From Mesostigma viride (Eukaryota; Streptophyta; Mesostigmatophyceae; Mesostigmatales; Mesostigmataceae), in assembly GCA_009746045.1 (NCBI GenBank), contig RPFO01000253.1:2184888-2248887 (forward strand): a stretch of DNA of 64,000 bases. The letters run 5' to 3'. Below the pieces are notes generated by a model. It saw nothing but the letters and a program-made list of their open reading frames with translations, did not search any database and was not told where the DNA came from. Both the position numbers and the translations under genes were made by a program. Within the stretch, counting starts at the first letter, position 1. Every line of letters starts with the position of its first letter. Of the stretch, positions 9,585 to 20,463 are shown one piece after another.

Positions 9585-11420
9585 AAAAGAGTTTCTCGAA
9601 GTGAGGCGGGGAATAAGGCCGCTCACGGGAGCCGCCTGGATGGTCGGCTGAACCGGGCGGGTTTGGCAGATGTAACCGGATTTGGCTAGTGGCTGGCGAC
9701 CTGGAATTGTTAGTAGGGGCAGTGGCCCTATTGTGCTACAATCTCGAAACAATCTTATGCTTAAAGTTTGACAGGGCCGGGTTTGTTGAACCGGTTTGTT
9801 GAATGATAATTAGAACCTTTCGGAAAGGGTATTTGATTGGTTGTTGTTTTTGTGGTACGGTAGGTGTCGCTACATTCTCAGGTTGGCGTGTTAAGTTAAG
9901 CTCGGTTGCTGATGTCAGCCCCGTGCTAGGGCAGTTTGACTACTTTGGCGGCGTAGTGACATTGTTGTGGTCTTTTTTCTTGTAAACGTTGGCTGAGCGC
10001 CGACGGCTGAGGCTATGGCGGTACAAGAAGTGCCTCACCAGCCTTGCGCTCAGCATGGGTGCGGGGCTAAAATTTGTTAACCAAATTTCCGGCATCCATG
10101 ATCCCTGGCTGCTTAAGGCGGTTGGGATTCATGGCTGCCACTGGCCCGGAATTAATGTCCGGGTGATCGGGGTTTAAATGCGAAGCGGGGGCTGATGCAT
10201 TATTTAATGGCTGGTTTGTTTGAAAGAAACGGCCAGCTGGCCGGGTTGGGCAAGGGCTAGCTTGCTTGATGGTTCCGTACCTGGGGATGCTTGCGCCTCG
10301 GGTTGGGCTGTCGGCAGGCTGGCCTGCCTTTGAGTTGTCTCGTACCTGGAAATGCTTGCATTCCGGGTTGGGCTTGGCTTGAGGGCCGCCGCGGCTCGGG
10401 GGGTAAAAAATTTAAGTCACCGTTGTGGGACACGGAGCCTCGGCGCAGGAGGCAAGGGCTGAAAGCCAACTTGATTTCGTAATCAGTGGTATTTCCACTT
10501 TTTTGTACGGAAGGAGTGTTTATGTGCTCGGCACTAGGTTGGTTGCTCTTCAAAAAAGTTGTAAACTGGGCGTCGGCTGGAATCAGCGGCGCCAGTCAGC
10601 AGCTTTTGCTTTGACTTTGTGTTCCGCGACAGCACCCCTTAGCGGACCAGAGAAGAGGTCGGCAACGAGGTCAGCGGGGGCCCCCGAGTGGGGTCAAAAA
10701 TGCGAGCTGTGTCGATTGACAGTGCATGAATTTTTGTGCATTCACAGTCGCTGGGAATTAAATCTGTTTTCTGGCAACGGAGAGCGCCCATCGCGACAGG
10801 ACAGCTTTTGACGGGAAAGGAAATGGTGCTTCTTTAGCGGACCGGAGGGCCAGGAAGGGGAGGTTGGGTAATCGCGAGCCATGCCTAAGGAGTTCTTAAT
10901 AGCGGTTCTGTAACCGCTACCTGTCTGTATGCATCTACTTATTGTTTTAACAAAGATGCTGGTGACTATGGTGAGCAAACGGGTGTATGAATCGGATTTC
11001 TTTGAAAAGAGTTTCTCGAAGTGAGGCGGGGAATAAGGCCGCTCACGGGAGCCGCCTGGATGGTCGGCTGAACCGGGCGGGTTTGGCAGATGTAACCGGA
11101 TTTGGCTAGTGGCTGGCGACCTGGAATTGTTAGTAGGGGCAGTGGCCCTATTGTGCTACAATCTCGAAACAATCTTATGCTTAAAGTTTGACAGGGCCGG
11201 GTTTGTTGAACCGGTTTGTTGAATGATAATTAGAACCTTTCGGAAAGGGTATTTGATTGGTTGTTGTTTTTGTGGTACGGTAGGTGTCGCTACATTCTCA
11301 GGTTGGCGTGTTAAGTTAAGCTCGGTTGCTGATGTCAGCCCCGTGCTAGGGCAGTTTGACTACTTTGGCGGCGTAGTGACATTGTTGTGGTCTTTTTTCT
11401 TGTCCCACCCACCCACCCTC
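9570..11420. mobile_element. A-B-A insertion inside the gypsy RT gene
   Basis: A 414-bp direct repeat (9570-9983 and 10990-11403, apparently identical) flanks a 1,006-bp unique centre (9984-10989). The insert ends in a cccacccacccacc run before RT coding sequence resumes. Each repeat begins aatcggatttctt, which is also the RT coding sequence expected at this place, so the second copy appears to include ~15 bp of gypsy DNA. No TG...CA ends, no clear target duplication and no coding domain were found. GT-AG intron ends do not fit either. Possible explanations are a small LTR-type element, a tandem duplication after insertion, or an assembly artefact. Confidence 0.6.
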
Positions 11421-13104
11421 TTGCTACCCCTTTTGGTCATTACCAGTTTAGAGTAGCGGCTATGGGACTCTGTAACTCGCCTGCCTCTTTTCAAATGTTA
11501 ATGAATGAAGTGCTTAGACCTGTTATGGGGAATTCTCACCTTCCTCAAGTGTCATCTGATTTAAAGGATCCTTCCTTCTCCTCCGTTTCCTTATCTGAGC
11601 ATGACCGTTCTTGTGCTCAAGCTTACTTAGATGATATCCTTATTTACTCTCCTGATTTTGAAACGCACCTACGTGATTTAAAGAAAGTATTAGAAATAAT
11701 GGCTGAAAATTCTTTGTGGGCGCGCCGTGCTAAAGTTCGTTCGGGTAGGAGTGTCCCATTTTTAGGGCACGTTCTGTCCGATGCCGGGGTCGCTACCGAC
11801 CCGGATAAAACTAAGTCAATTCAGGAATGGCCTACCCCTACCGACGTTAAAGGTGTACGTAGTTTTCTAGGAATTGCTTCTTACTATAGGCGTTTTATCC
11901 CGCGTTTCGCAACTATAGCAGCCCCTATTAATCATTTATTAAAGAAGGATATCCCCTTTGTTTGGAGTAGTGAATGTCAGTCGGCTTTTCAGTGTCTAAA
12001 ATCCCTACTCCTTTCCCCTCCTGTACTCATCCTACCGGATACTACTAAACCCTTTGTTGTAGCTACAGATGCTAGTAAGGTAGCTATAGGGGGCGTCCTT
12101 CTCCAGGATCAGGGTCAGGGCTTACAGCCAATTGAGTATATCTCTAGGACAATGCTCCCTGCGGAGCGTAACTATCCCGTACACCAGCAGGAACTCTTAG
12201 CGGTGGTGTATTGTTGCCACGCGTGGCAGCACTTTCTTAAAGGTGCTCAATTTGATGTCTGCCTGAATGAACCCTGTGAGCTAGATCCTTATAGATTAGT
12301 TATCCAAACGGATCACCGTCCCCTTACCCATCTTCTCTCCCAACCCAACCTTACCCCTCGGCAAGCGCGCTGGATGGAATTTTTAGCACAGTTTTCCCCT
12401 TTTAAACTTCAGTATGTTAAGGGTGTAGATAACATAGTACCAGATGCACTCTCTCGTCGTGCAGATTACTCCTTTTTCGAGGACCTTGATGTTCTCAATA
12501 CTACTCTAGTTCCTACTACTATGGGTGTAACCCCTTATGGTGAACTACCTGATGATGAATCCTATGCCTACCTCTTTCATACAGCTGTTCGCATGCCTGA
12601 TCTCCTTTCTCACGTAGGACTCTCTCTCCCGTGTGAGGCCCTTCCCGTGGCCTCGGTGGGGGGGGAGGGGAAAAATAAAATTTCTATACCGCTTAGCCAT
12701 ATAGCGACTAGGTCAGGAAAGTCTTATGAAAACATAGTCCCTCTAGGACCTCCCCTTCTCTTTGGCAAGGCGGTAGGAGATCTCTTTAAACCTGTTCTGG
12801 ATACCTCTGTAGCGATGCCTACCTCTGATCTTGAACGCCTTATTAGTAGATTTACGGCCACTGAGCCGGAAGCATTAGCTGCCATTGCTGCCCATCCCCA
12901 ACAATTAGGCAAGCACCCTTGTAAATTTGTAGGTGGGTTTTTATATGTGCAGATAGCAGATTCTCCCCCTCAATGGCGCCTGTATGTCCCTCCTATCTGT
13001 CGCTCCTCCTTGCTCTTTGAGTTGCATGACTTAGCTGCTCATCAGGGTGGTAAACGGGTACGGGACCTAGTAGCCCGCTCTTATTACTGGCCTTCCCTTT
13101 TAAG
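11421..13104 (+). pseudogene. Gypsy pol, middle part: RT (YLDD), RNase H, integrase zinc domain
   Basis: Resumes RT at TPFGHYQF...MGLCNSPASFQ. The catalytic YLDDILIYS lies at 11624-11650, preceded by an unusual ~30-residue Ser-rich loop. The thumb follows (FLGIASYYRRFIPRF). RNase H runs FVVATDASKVAIGG, HQQELLAVV, IQTDHRPL and DALSRR. The integrase N-terminal region follows (LHDLAAHQGGKRVRDLVARSYYWP). The open frame runs to 13111, but sense is lost at cccttttaagg (13096-13106), where one base must be dropped or re-read to enter the DVDEYVRTCQSCQ frame. That is a decayed base, an assembly error in a T run, or less likely a -1 frameshift site. Confidence 0.88.
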
Positions 13105-14340
13105 GATGTAGATGAGTATGTTAGAACTTGTCAATCTTGCCAGGAGATGAAACCCAATAACGTAGGACAGATAGCAGAACCTAGGACCTTGCCTGATCCC
13201 ATCATGCCGTGGGATTCTATCATGATGGATTTTGTAGGACCTTTTAGAAAGAATGATAGAGGTAATGCCCAGATCCTTGTGTTCATAGATCGTTTTACTC
13301 GTATGTGCCATCTCGTGCCGTGTCCTTTAGAACTCACCGCACGTGATTGCGCACGCCTATACCTTAATAATGTATACAGATATCATGGTTTGAGTAGGCA
13401 GTTTATTAGTGATAAAGATAAGTTATTTACCTCAGATTTTTGGCAGCAGTTTTTCGCTGCCATCGGTACCAAGGTTACCTACGGTACTGCCTACCACTCC
13501 TCCTCCTCTCATTTAGTAGAGCGTCTTAATAGGGTAGTGGAAGAAGCGCTTAGGCACTATGTTAATGGCTCGGGAAGTGATTGGGAGGATTATTTATGTT
13601 TGGTAGAGTTCTCCCTCAACAATTGCCCCCAGGCTGCGCATGGATATACGCCCTTCTTCCTAGATACTGGTAGACAGCCTCTTACCCCTACCTCTCTCTT
13701 AGCTAGTCCTCTACGGGACAAGGATGATGTGTCCCGGGATACTGTAGAAGGTGTACAGTCCTTGCTAGATAGAATGAAAACTGCACATGACCACGCGATC
13801 TCAGGGTACCAAAAAGCTCAGTCTAAGTACCTTGCTAGGTTGCGTGCCTCCTTAGATAGAAGAGCACCTGAGATAGATATAGGAGATCTAGTATTAGTAG
13901 AAGGCCCCCGTGTTGGCCGTTTTGCTCATAAGTTTGAAGCAGAACTTAAGGTCAAACTTAGGCCCGCCTTCTTAGGACCCTTCCGTGTGTTGTCTAGAGT
14001 AGGAAATTTCTTATATAAAGTCGATATCCCTACCTCTTGGCAGACACATTCTAACACCTTCCATAGAAGCCAGCTGAAACTGTACCACCCTAGCACGTTC
14101 GCTGGTAGAGAGCTAGCGCCTGCCCCTTTAGAGCATAACCCTGACACTGGGGAGGTAGAAGACGAAGTAGAGAGCATCGTGGCCCATAGAGATATCAAAA
14201 AGGGCCGCGGTACCCAGCGTCAGTATAAAGTGAAATGGATGTATGCTCGTAGTGAGGTAGATAAAGTATGGTACACGGAGAGTGAGTTAGATGGTTGTAG
14301 TCGTTTGTTGCAGGAATACAAAACCCTACACCAGCTCTAG
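13105..14340 (+). CDS. Gypsy integrase with chromodomain
   Basis: Picks up the second half of the zinc domain (CQSCQ), then the catalytic core. Numbering from the ATG at 13147, Asp28 is in MMDFVGPF, Asp89 in FISDKDKL and Glu125 in SHLVERLNR, which gives the D,D-35-E spacing. A GPF/Y-like region is near LGPFRVLSRVGNFLYKVDIP. The C-terminus (about 334-395) is a chromodomain (VESIVAHRDIKKGRG, then YKVKWMYA, then WYTESEL). Such domains steer integration toward modified chromatin and define chromoviruses. The core is intact. It needs the frame change at ~13100 to be made as part of pol. Confidence 0.9.
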   Translation, partial: DVDEYVRTCQSCQEMKPNNVGQIAEPRTLPDPIMPWDSIMMDFVGPFRKNDRGNAQILVFIDRFTRMCHLVPCPLELTARDCARLYLNNVYRYHGLSRQFISDKDKLFTSDFWQQFFAAIGTKVTYGTAYHSSSSHLVERLNRVVEEALRHYVNGSGSDWEDYLCLVEFSLNNCPQAAHGYTPFFLDTGRQPLTPTSLLASPLRDKDDVSRDTVEGVQSLLDRMKTAHDHAISGYQKAQSKYLARLRASLDRRAPEIDIGDLVLVEGPRVGRFAHKFEAELKVKLRPAFLGPFRVLSRVGNFLYKVDIPTSWQTHSNTFHRSQLKLYHPSTFAGRELAPAPLEHNPDTGEVEDEVESIVAHRDIKKGRGTQRQYKVKWMYARSEVDKVWYTESELDGCSRLLQEYKTLHQL

Positions 14341-14424
14341 TTGGCAACCTGCCCCTCCCTTATCGTATTTCTGCTATTGGTGGTTGGTTGGTTGTCCCCT
14401 CCCCTCCGCAGCCATCATGGCTGA

Positions 14425-16737
14425 TCCTACCCCTCCGCGGAGAGCCGGCCACCTTCCCCTCCGCCACCGGATCCAGAGTTCTACTTCGAGGCCCTTCCGG
14501 GCCGCTGGGTGTCACGGTCCAGTCATCCGGGTGGCATCGTGCAGCCGGCCCTCCAGGCCAATCATGCGGCTTTAGTCAGGGCTGCTCTCTTTGGGGTCGC
14601 GTGGTACGGCCCATCCCCTGATGATCCGCACCAGCTAGTTCTGCATGGGTTCGACGATGCCGGGCATTGTCTGTTAGGATGTGGCTCCCGCTGTCCAGCC
14701 TTGGGACAGATAGCCGCGGTCCTTCAGTGCCCCCGGGTGTTTTCCTACCTTTCCACCCCTGTGGGCCGCTCTTGCCTACGGGATGTGTTCCCCTGGCTTC
14801 CGGGCGAGGGTGATGCAGAAGTAGATGAGAACCCCTGCGACCTTCTACGGGCAGTAGAGTTCATGGAGATCGCGGACCAGACAGCGGGCGTAGTATTGGG
14901 CGACCCTACTCCTACGGACGCGCCAGTCGAGGCACAGTACACTCCTGAGTATTCGGCCTCCCCTGCGGCGTCCTCCTCTTCAGTGTCGGCTCCTTCCCCT
15001 GTCCCGTCTTCACCAAGGTCGGTCCTGCGCGCATCGGTGGAGCCTACCCCTTTGGGCTCTGGTCGTGAGCCTGATCCTCTTTCGGCGACAGTTTCTGCGA
15101 TGCAGGCGCAGATCCAGTCCCTGACGGCGGCCTTCGGGGCCTTCATGGCGGCCCAGGCGCACGCTCCAGCCACGCCAGGTGGGGTGTCTGCTGTATCTGT
15201 GCCCCCTTCCCCTTCGGTCGCCTCGACGTCTACGGGTCCGTCTGTGCCGCGCGAGCCCTCGGCGGCTGCGGTTTCCTCTGTTGCTGCGGCTCCTACGCCT
15301 TCGGCTACCTCTGCGCCTGCTACTGACTTACCTGCGCCTCGGCGCGAGTCCGCTGTCCCAGCGGCCGCGCCCGTCGCCGTCGCGTCCGGCCGCCCACCGC
15401 GTCAGCGCCGCCCTCGCGGGGTTTCTTCAGCGACCCGGGCGGTCTTCCCAGGCTTTGGGAGGGCGGTCCTCCGCAGAGGATTCCGGTGCCTGACTGGAGC
15501 TTAGACGGTAACCAGTCGTATGCCGGATTGCCTGTCCCCACGGGCCCTGTTTTCAACATGTGGCCTGGTGGTGCTCCGCCCCAGAGACCGGCGCGCCAGC
15601 TGCGGAGGCGGGTCCGTCGCGACCCCCTGCGGCATCGGGTCCGACGCGGCCCCCTGTTGTACCGGCGCCGTCTGCGTCTGTGCCGGTTCCTACCCCTTCT
15701 TCGGCCCCTGTCCCTTCGGCCCCGCGGTCTTTGGCTGCGGTTGTTCGGTCCAGTGGCTCTGATCCTCGCGCCACCCGCGCTGCTGATTCCCTTCGGGAGT
15801 TGTCAGAGGGCGATCGGGATCGGGCCCCTTCTGTGGTGCATGCGACTCCGGAGTCGCGCGACACGCCTGTCTTTGGGTACGGTATGTCTGCGCTCGCCTG
15901 CCGCCAGTGTGACCTGCCGCGCGCCTCCGCCGAGCTTGCCATTTCGCCCATGTCCTACGGGTTCTCCCAGGTGTGTCGGGCGCCGCGGGACCGTGGCCTA
16001 CCAGTTGAGACTGATCGGCCTCCTTTCGATATGGTTATTTTAGCTGATCCGGTGTTCCAGGGTGAGATCCTGGTTCGGCGCGTCCTGTATCGCTGGGCTA
16101 GGCGCCACAATGACTTGGACACCTACGGCGGGTTCCAGTGGGCTTACCCTCCGCCTCTGGGCATTATGGCCTCAGATGCCCTTACGGTAGAGTTTCCTGC
16201 GGTGCCGGGTGCCACGTACAGCACGGTCCTTCAGCCCATCCTAGAGTGGGATGCCCGTCGTCCAGCGCCCATCCCGGGCCAGGGTCTGGACTCCGTGGTC
16301 ATCCTCCTCCCCGGGCTAGCGACTACCTCGAGACGTTCGGGTCGCGACAGTGTGCCCGTCGGTGGCGCTCCCGTGAGATTCGGCATATCCGGTTGTGGCC
16401 GTCCAACGTGGAGCCCCTGGTAGATCTGTTTTTCCCGACGGGTATGCGCCCTCGGATCCGGTACCATCGCCTGCTCCTGCGGGCTCTCTGCCTGATCGCG
16501 GTAGAGCCTTTCCTACGCCTCTTTGCCTGTGGTTTCCTGGACTGGGCCCGGGGCCAGGTCGTTCTTACGCAGCATAGGTATTACTGGGCCTTCCTGGGTC
16601 TTTTTCCTGACGGCGTGTGGGCCGATGTTTTCCTCACTGTAGATAGGCACGACAATGCTGAGGATGTGGCTCACTACCAGGCGTACCTGGATGTCCTGCT
16701 GGCCTCCCGTGGTACTTACCAGACGGATGGCCATTAG
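14425..16737 (+). pseudogene. Third gypsy ORF after integrase (unknown function, frameshifted)
   Basis: About 2.3 kb of coding-like sequence between integrase and the 3' polypurine tract. Frame 1 is open 14425-15504, with an N-terminal globular part and then a Ser/Pro/Ala-rich stretch with a short helical segment (VSAMQAQIQSLTAAFGAFMA). Sense then shifts through 15486-15590 to another frame (15560-16320, SPMSYGFSQV...PPFDMVILADP...VLYRWARRHNDL) and back to frame 1 (16320-16737, RYHRLLLRALCLIAVEPFLRL, ending TYQTDGH). At least three frame changes are needed. It has no retroviral envelope hallmarks that I can see (no signal peptide or fusion peptide). I do not recognise the family. It could be an accessory Gag-like or nucleic-acid-binding protein. 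Confidence 0.5.
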
Positions 16738-17107
16738 ATAGAGGGCCTTAGGCCCGACCTGAGGGTGTTGTCCCTCCGGTATATAGAGTCGCCCTCACGT
16801 TCTGGCCAGTTGACTGGTCGTTCTTGGTCCTTGGTACTGATTTGTTTACTCTGTGTGTCCTGCCCAGTGCCGTTCCCCCCGGCAAGGACTTTGTTCCAGG
16901 CAGTTAGGGGAACCTACCACCAGGCTTGGTGCTGGCTAACCCTACACCTCCCGGCGTGGTGGTGGAGACCGAGTTAATACGTTGGTGCCTTGTATCTTGG
17001 ATGGCCTGCCGATTGTGTTGGTGTGTGCTGGGTGCATTAGGTTTCCTACCCCTTGTTTTCCTCCCTGTGCGTAGGGAGAGGGCTCCCTACCTTTGTGGGG
17101 GGGGAGG
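16738..17107 (+). other. Gypsy 3' untranslated region ending in polypurine tract
   Basis: No gene is seen. The final 11 bases before the 3' LTR (17097-17107, ggggggggagg) form the polypurine tract that primes plus-strand DNA. Confidence 0.75.
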
Positions 17108-17650
17108 TGTTACGTCGCGTAACAATTCGTTGTAGTTACGGACGTAAATTAGGTCTTTTGCCTCGGTTGTCCCTAGGTTTACGTGTAGTTCCTACCGGGA
17201 CACTATTGTCCTCGTAACAGTACTGTGGTACATTGGGTGCCTTTGGGCGCCGCGCCGCGTACTTTATTAGTGGTCCTGATCCTTGGGTAGAATGTAGTGG
17301 ACCAGCGTGCATCTGTAGGCGAGGGCCAGGTCGGCCCGAGTGTGTTGGACCGTTGGTGACCATTTATGCACGTTCTACCCCTCGTGTGTGCACTCGGCGT
17401 GTGTTAAATGAATTAACACATATAGGCTTGGGTCACGGCAGTGTAGTTGTGTTTCCTTCCTCTATTCCTGGAGTAAACGGGTTGTGTAAATGGCTTATGG
17501 CGTATTATAGTAATACTTACGTTAATGCACTGAGATCTGGATCGTCTCGTTCGTCTTTCGCTAGGGGTTTAACTAGAGGCGGCTTGACTAGTTTAGGTAG
17601 CATCAGGCCAGGTAGAGGTAGAGGTGGCGGTAGAAACCCGAGGCGTAACA
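17108..17650 (+). repeat. Gypsy 3' LTR (543 bp)
   Basis: Direct repeat of 5033-5575. It is followed by the target duplication ACCGG (17651-17655). The cryptic ATG at 17624 inside the LTR is fused in frame to the downstream ORF1 remnant, but this is a by-product of the insertion. Confidence 0.95.
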
Positions 17651-18801
17651 ACCGGGTGGCAAGAATTGTCGCTGCAGGAATGCATTGAGGTTCTCCAGTT
17701 CCTCGAACAGGAGCGGAAGCTCTTCGTGAAGGGGGCGGCTATCGACTACAATGGAGACATGTCCTGGCTCTATGCTTTGAACGAAGTACAACAACGCCTG
17801 GTTATCTTGACCAGCCATTTCCAGCTCCGCCTCACCGACATCACCCGCACGCTCCGCACCCCAGCCCCCGCACAGCCGGCAGCCCCATCGGCTTCCTCCC
17901 TCTGCAAGGATGACATCCGCGCAGTGCTGGAGGAGCACGTGACCTGGCCGCTGGCCGAGAAGCTGACATCGCTGAACACCACGCTCAACACGGTCGAGGC
18001 CCGGGTCTCCAACGTGGAAACCAAGGTCGTCCACAAGCTACAACCCCAGTTCACGGCGCTACACACCGCGGCGCAGGCTTCGGAAACGCATGCGGCACTT
18101 GTCTCTCGCCTTAACCAGGTGGAGGGCAAGTGTGGCGTGCTCCTGAAGAAGCTTGAGGCCATCACCGCCCACACCAAGGCCCTGGCCACACAGGTCCCCA
18201 AGATAGCGGAGCAGACGGCCGCCATTGCATCCCAGCCACCCCGGCAGGATGCTGGCGACCTCCCGCCGCTCTCCTACGCGGACCTGCTGCGGTCAGCGAC
18301 TGCCTCCACCACCGACGCCATCGCCACAAAGCTCCAGGAGCTGGAGGACCACCGCCAGGCCCAGCAACGGGAGGTCACCGACCGCGCTCGCCGCGAGTGC
18401 CGAGTGGTGCTACGTCGCTTCCCCCAGAAGCCAGGTGAGACGTCAACCTCTCTTGCTGACGAGCTCAAGAACCAGCTTCTTACCCTCATGGGCCTGGTAG
18501 GTGAGGTAGAACTGCGTGGGTGCCACCGCCTTCCCCACTCACGGGACAAGGCGGCTCCCCCACCAGTCCTACTCACCTTCCCCTCCCTGAGGATAAGCAG
18601 CGGTTCCTCTCTCGTCGCAAGCGGTTGCACGACCTCACCTGGACGCTGGATGACGACCTCACCCCCGCTCAGCAACAGCAGCGACGCGACCTGTGGCCGG
18701 AATACCTCCGCCATAAGCATGACCCCCAGAAGCCCAAGGTGTACTGGAGGGGCGGGGACCTGATGATCAACCACAAGATGTGGACGCCCCCAGCGGGCTA
18801 G
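17651..18801 (+). pseudogene. L1-like ORF1-only element, copy 1, 3' portion
   Basis: Continuation of the ORF1 begun at 4788; dropping one ACCGG joins the frames in phase (TGWQELSLQE). It shows a predicted coiled-coil stretch (VTWPLAEKLTSLNTTLNTVE, then LNQVEGKCGVLLKKLEAITA), a WADML-like linker (SYADLLRSATAS), then an RRM-like block (RVVLRRFPQKPGE, ELRGCHRLPHSRDKAAPP, PPVLLTF). The end is in the next frame from about 18585 (EDKQRFLSRRKRLHDLTWTL, DDDLTPAQQQQRRDLWPEYL), so one base is missing or extra in the cccctccctg run. This organisation is that of L1 ORF1p (coiled coil, RRM, C-terminal domain), an RNA-binding trimer. No ORF2 follows. Confidence 0.8.
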
Positions 18802-19222
18802 AATAGCAATAGCCCTAGCTTGTAACCATTGGCGTCACTGCCGCTAAGGCAGCCATGCCTAGAATGTTGCCTAGCTGTGCCAACACACCTAGTCACGTGC
18901 CGCCAACGCACGGTACACAACCAGCCATAGCCTCAGCCTAGTCCTAGTACAGCCATGCTACGCCCTGGCCATGTTCAGATTACCTGCCCACGCTCCTTGC
19001 TATGATATGCTCACATGGGTCTTATTGCACCCACAGTTTGCCGGATCGTTAGCCTGTCCTTTTAGCTAGCCGCGCCCGATTGCAGCTGTGGCATGCCTTT
19101 GGCATGAAGGAGACTGGGGGTCTCTGCCCTTTCTCCTGTAGTGCACACACAGGGATTAAAAGCACTTCGGTGCTCCGTGACTCCCCAACGGGAGCACGAG
19201 TTTAATTAATTAATTAATTAAT
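18802..19222 (+). other. 3' UTR, stem-loop and (TTAA)n tail of ORF1-only copy 1
   Basis: About 400 bp without a gene. It ends with the inverted sequence ctccccaacgggag (19181-19194) and a (TTAA)n tail (19202-19222). The tail is shared with the oppositely oriented copy 2 that begins at once on the other side. Confidence 0.75.
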
Positions 19223-20430
19223 CTGGAGTGTGGCACATCATAGGCACACATGTACATGCATAATGCTCGTGGCTCAGCTGGTATAGTGCCTGTAGGAGGC
19301 GTACATGTACACATGGCCACGGTCTATCTATTCTACACTGCTACTGCTGTATTCCCCTAAGCTAGCTGGGGCGTCTGGAGTCGCTGGGGCCGCGGGGGTC
19401 GCATGCCAGGGCTTGTGGCCGACGTAGATGGCCGCCCCCTTCCAGTACACCGGCTGCCCCGCCTTGGTCTGCCGGAGCTGGAGGTAGGTCGGCCATAGCT
19501 CCCGTCGCCGTTGTTGCTGCGCCAGGGTCAAGTCGTCGTCAAGGGTGAAGAGAGTCTTCTCGAGCCGCTTGCGGCATCGGAGAAAAGAAATCTTGTCCGC
19601 CGGGGTCTTAAAGGTGAGAAGGAGCGGGGGCGCCCCTGCCTTACCCCGCGCGCGGGGAAGGCGGTGGGCGACCAGCTCGATCTCACCAATAAGGCCCATG
19701 CGACTAAGAATTTCTCTCTCAAACGCACGTGCAAGCTTCTCGGAATTCTCACCTTCCTCCATGTCGAGGTTCTTGACAATGACGTTAAGGCTGCGCTTGG
19801 CAAGCTCGGCCTCCTCGCGGAGGTCAAGCGTCTGCCGCTGTAGCTGGGCTGCGACGGCGGAGGTGGTGGAGGTGGTATGCTGCTTAAGCATGTCCGCCCA
19901 GGTCGTGATGGGAGGAGCATCGCCGGCCAGGCCAGCCGGGGCTGGCTTGGCGGCAATGTCCTTCACCGCCTGGGCGGTGAGGCCTGCGGTGTTTTGCAAG
20001 ACCTCGATGGCGATTGCATTGTCCTTAAGACGCTGGTCAATGTCGCGGAGCTGGGCGGTGATGGAGTCGGAGGGGGGGGGGGGGGTGGACGCGAGGAGGG
20101 TGGCGGTGGCGGTGGCGGTGGTGGTGGGGATGGTGGGGAGCTCAGCAGCCAGCTTACGACCCAAAACTTGCATTTCGCAAGCGAGGGGCGTCACCTGCTG
20201 TGAGAGGAGGCGGAGGAGGGCGAATTCAGTCAAGGGGACGGGTTGCCAGAGGTCCGCGGAACAGCGTTGAAGGATGGAAAAGAGGGCGGCAAGCTGAAGG
20301 TACGGTCGCGACCAGCCAGACAGGTCAGCTGAACGGAGCTGAAACTGGCCGTCAGACTGGCTGCGGAAGCATTTGTGGCGTTGGAGGCGCTGGCACAGGT
20401 CAAGAAGGGAGGCATACGACCCATAAAACA
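19223..20430 (-). pseudogene. L1-like ORF1-only element, copy 2
   Basis: Minus strand, with the tail at 19202-19222 on its left. A 301-codon frame (20233 to 19328) encodes the C-terminal two thirds of ORF1: a coiled coil (DSITAQLRDIDQRLKDNAIA), then WADMLKQHTTSTTS, then the RRM-like NVIVKNLDMEEGEN, VAHRLPRARGKAGAPPLLL and FKTPADKISFLRCRKRLEK, then DDDLTLAQQQRRRELWPTYL. The latter block is near-identical in copies 3, 4 and 5. The N-terminal part continues to about 20430 in another frame. The 3' UTR is only about 105 bp and no ORF2 exists. Position 20233 is the first good in-frame start but probably not the original one. Confidence 0.82.
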
Positions 20431-20463
20431 GGAGCTCCAGTATCCGGCTCCATTATCCGGCTC

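Larger units (their letters stand above)
5033..17650 (+). mobile_element. Ty3/gypsy chromovirus-type LTR retrotransposon (12.6 kb)
   Basis: Two 543-bp LTRs (TGTTACG...CGTAACA) in direct orientation flank HBD ORF, gag, protease, RT/RNase H, integrase with C-terminal chromodomain, and an extra ORF. The 5-bp target duplication ACCGG (5028-5032 and 17651-17655) is perfect, and I see a single LTR difference (ccaggac versus ccgggac), so insertion is recent. It sits inside the ORF1 of an L1-like element. Its own RT is interrupted by a 1.8-kb insertion (9570-11420), and integrase and ORF3 carry frameshifts, so this copy is not autonomous as assembled. Confidence 0.93.

Noticed and set aside
9984-10989. 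Group II intron or spliceosomal intron inside gypsy RT
   Set aside because: No GT-AG ends fit the reading frame, and no domain V-like sequence or intron ORF was found.
17624-17650. ATG in the gypsy 3' LTR as the start of a 379-codon gene
   Set aside because: It is a fusion created by insertion. The real upstream part of the ORF is at 4788-5032.
19511-20270. Plus-strand open frames opposite ORF1 copy 2
   Set aside because: They are antisense shadows of the Ala/Arg-rich ORF1. The minus-strand frame carries the family motifs.
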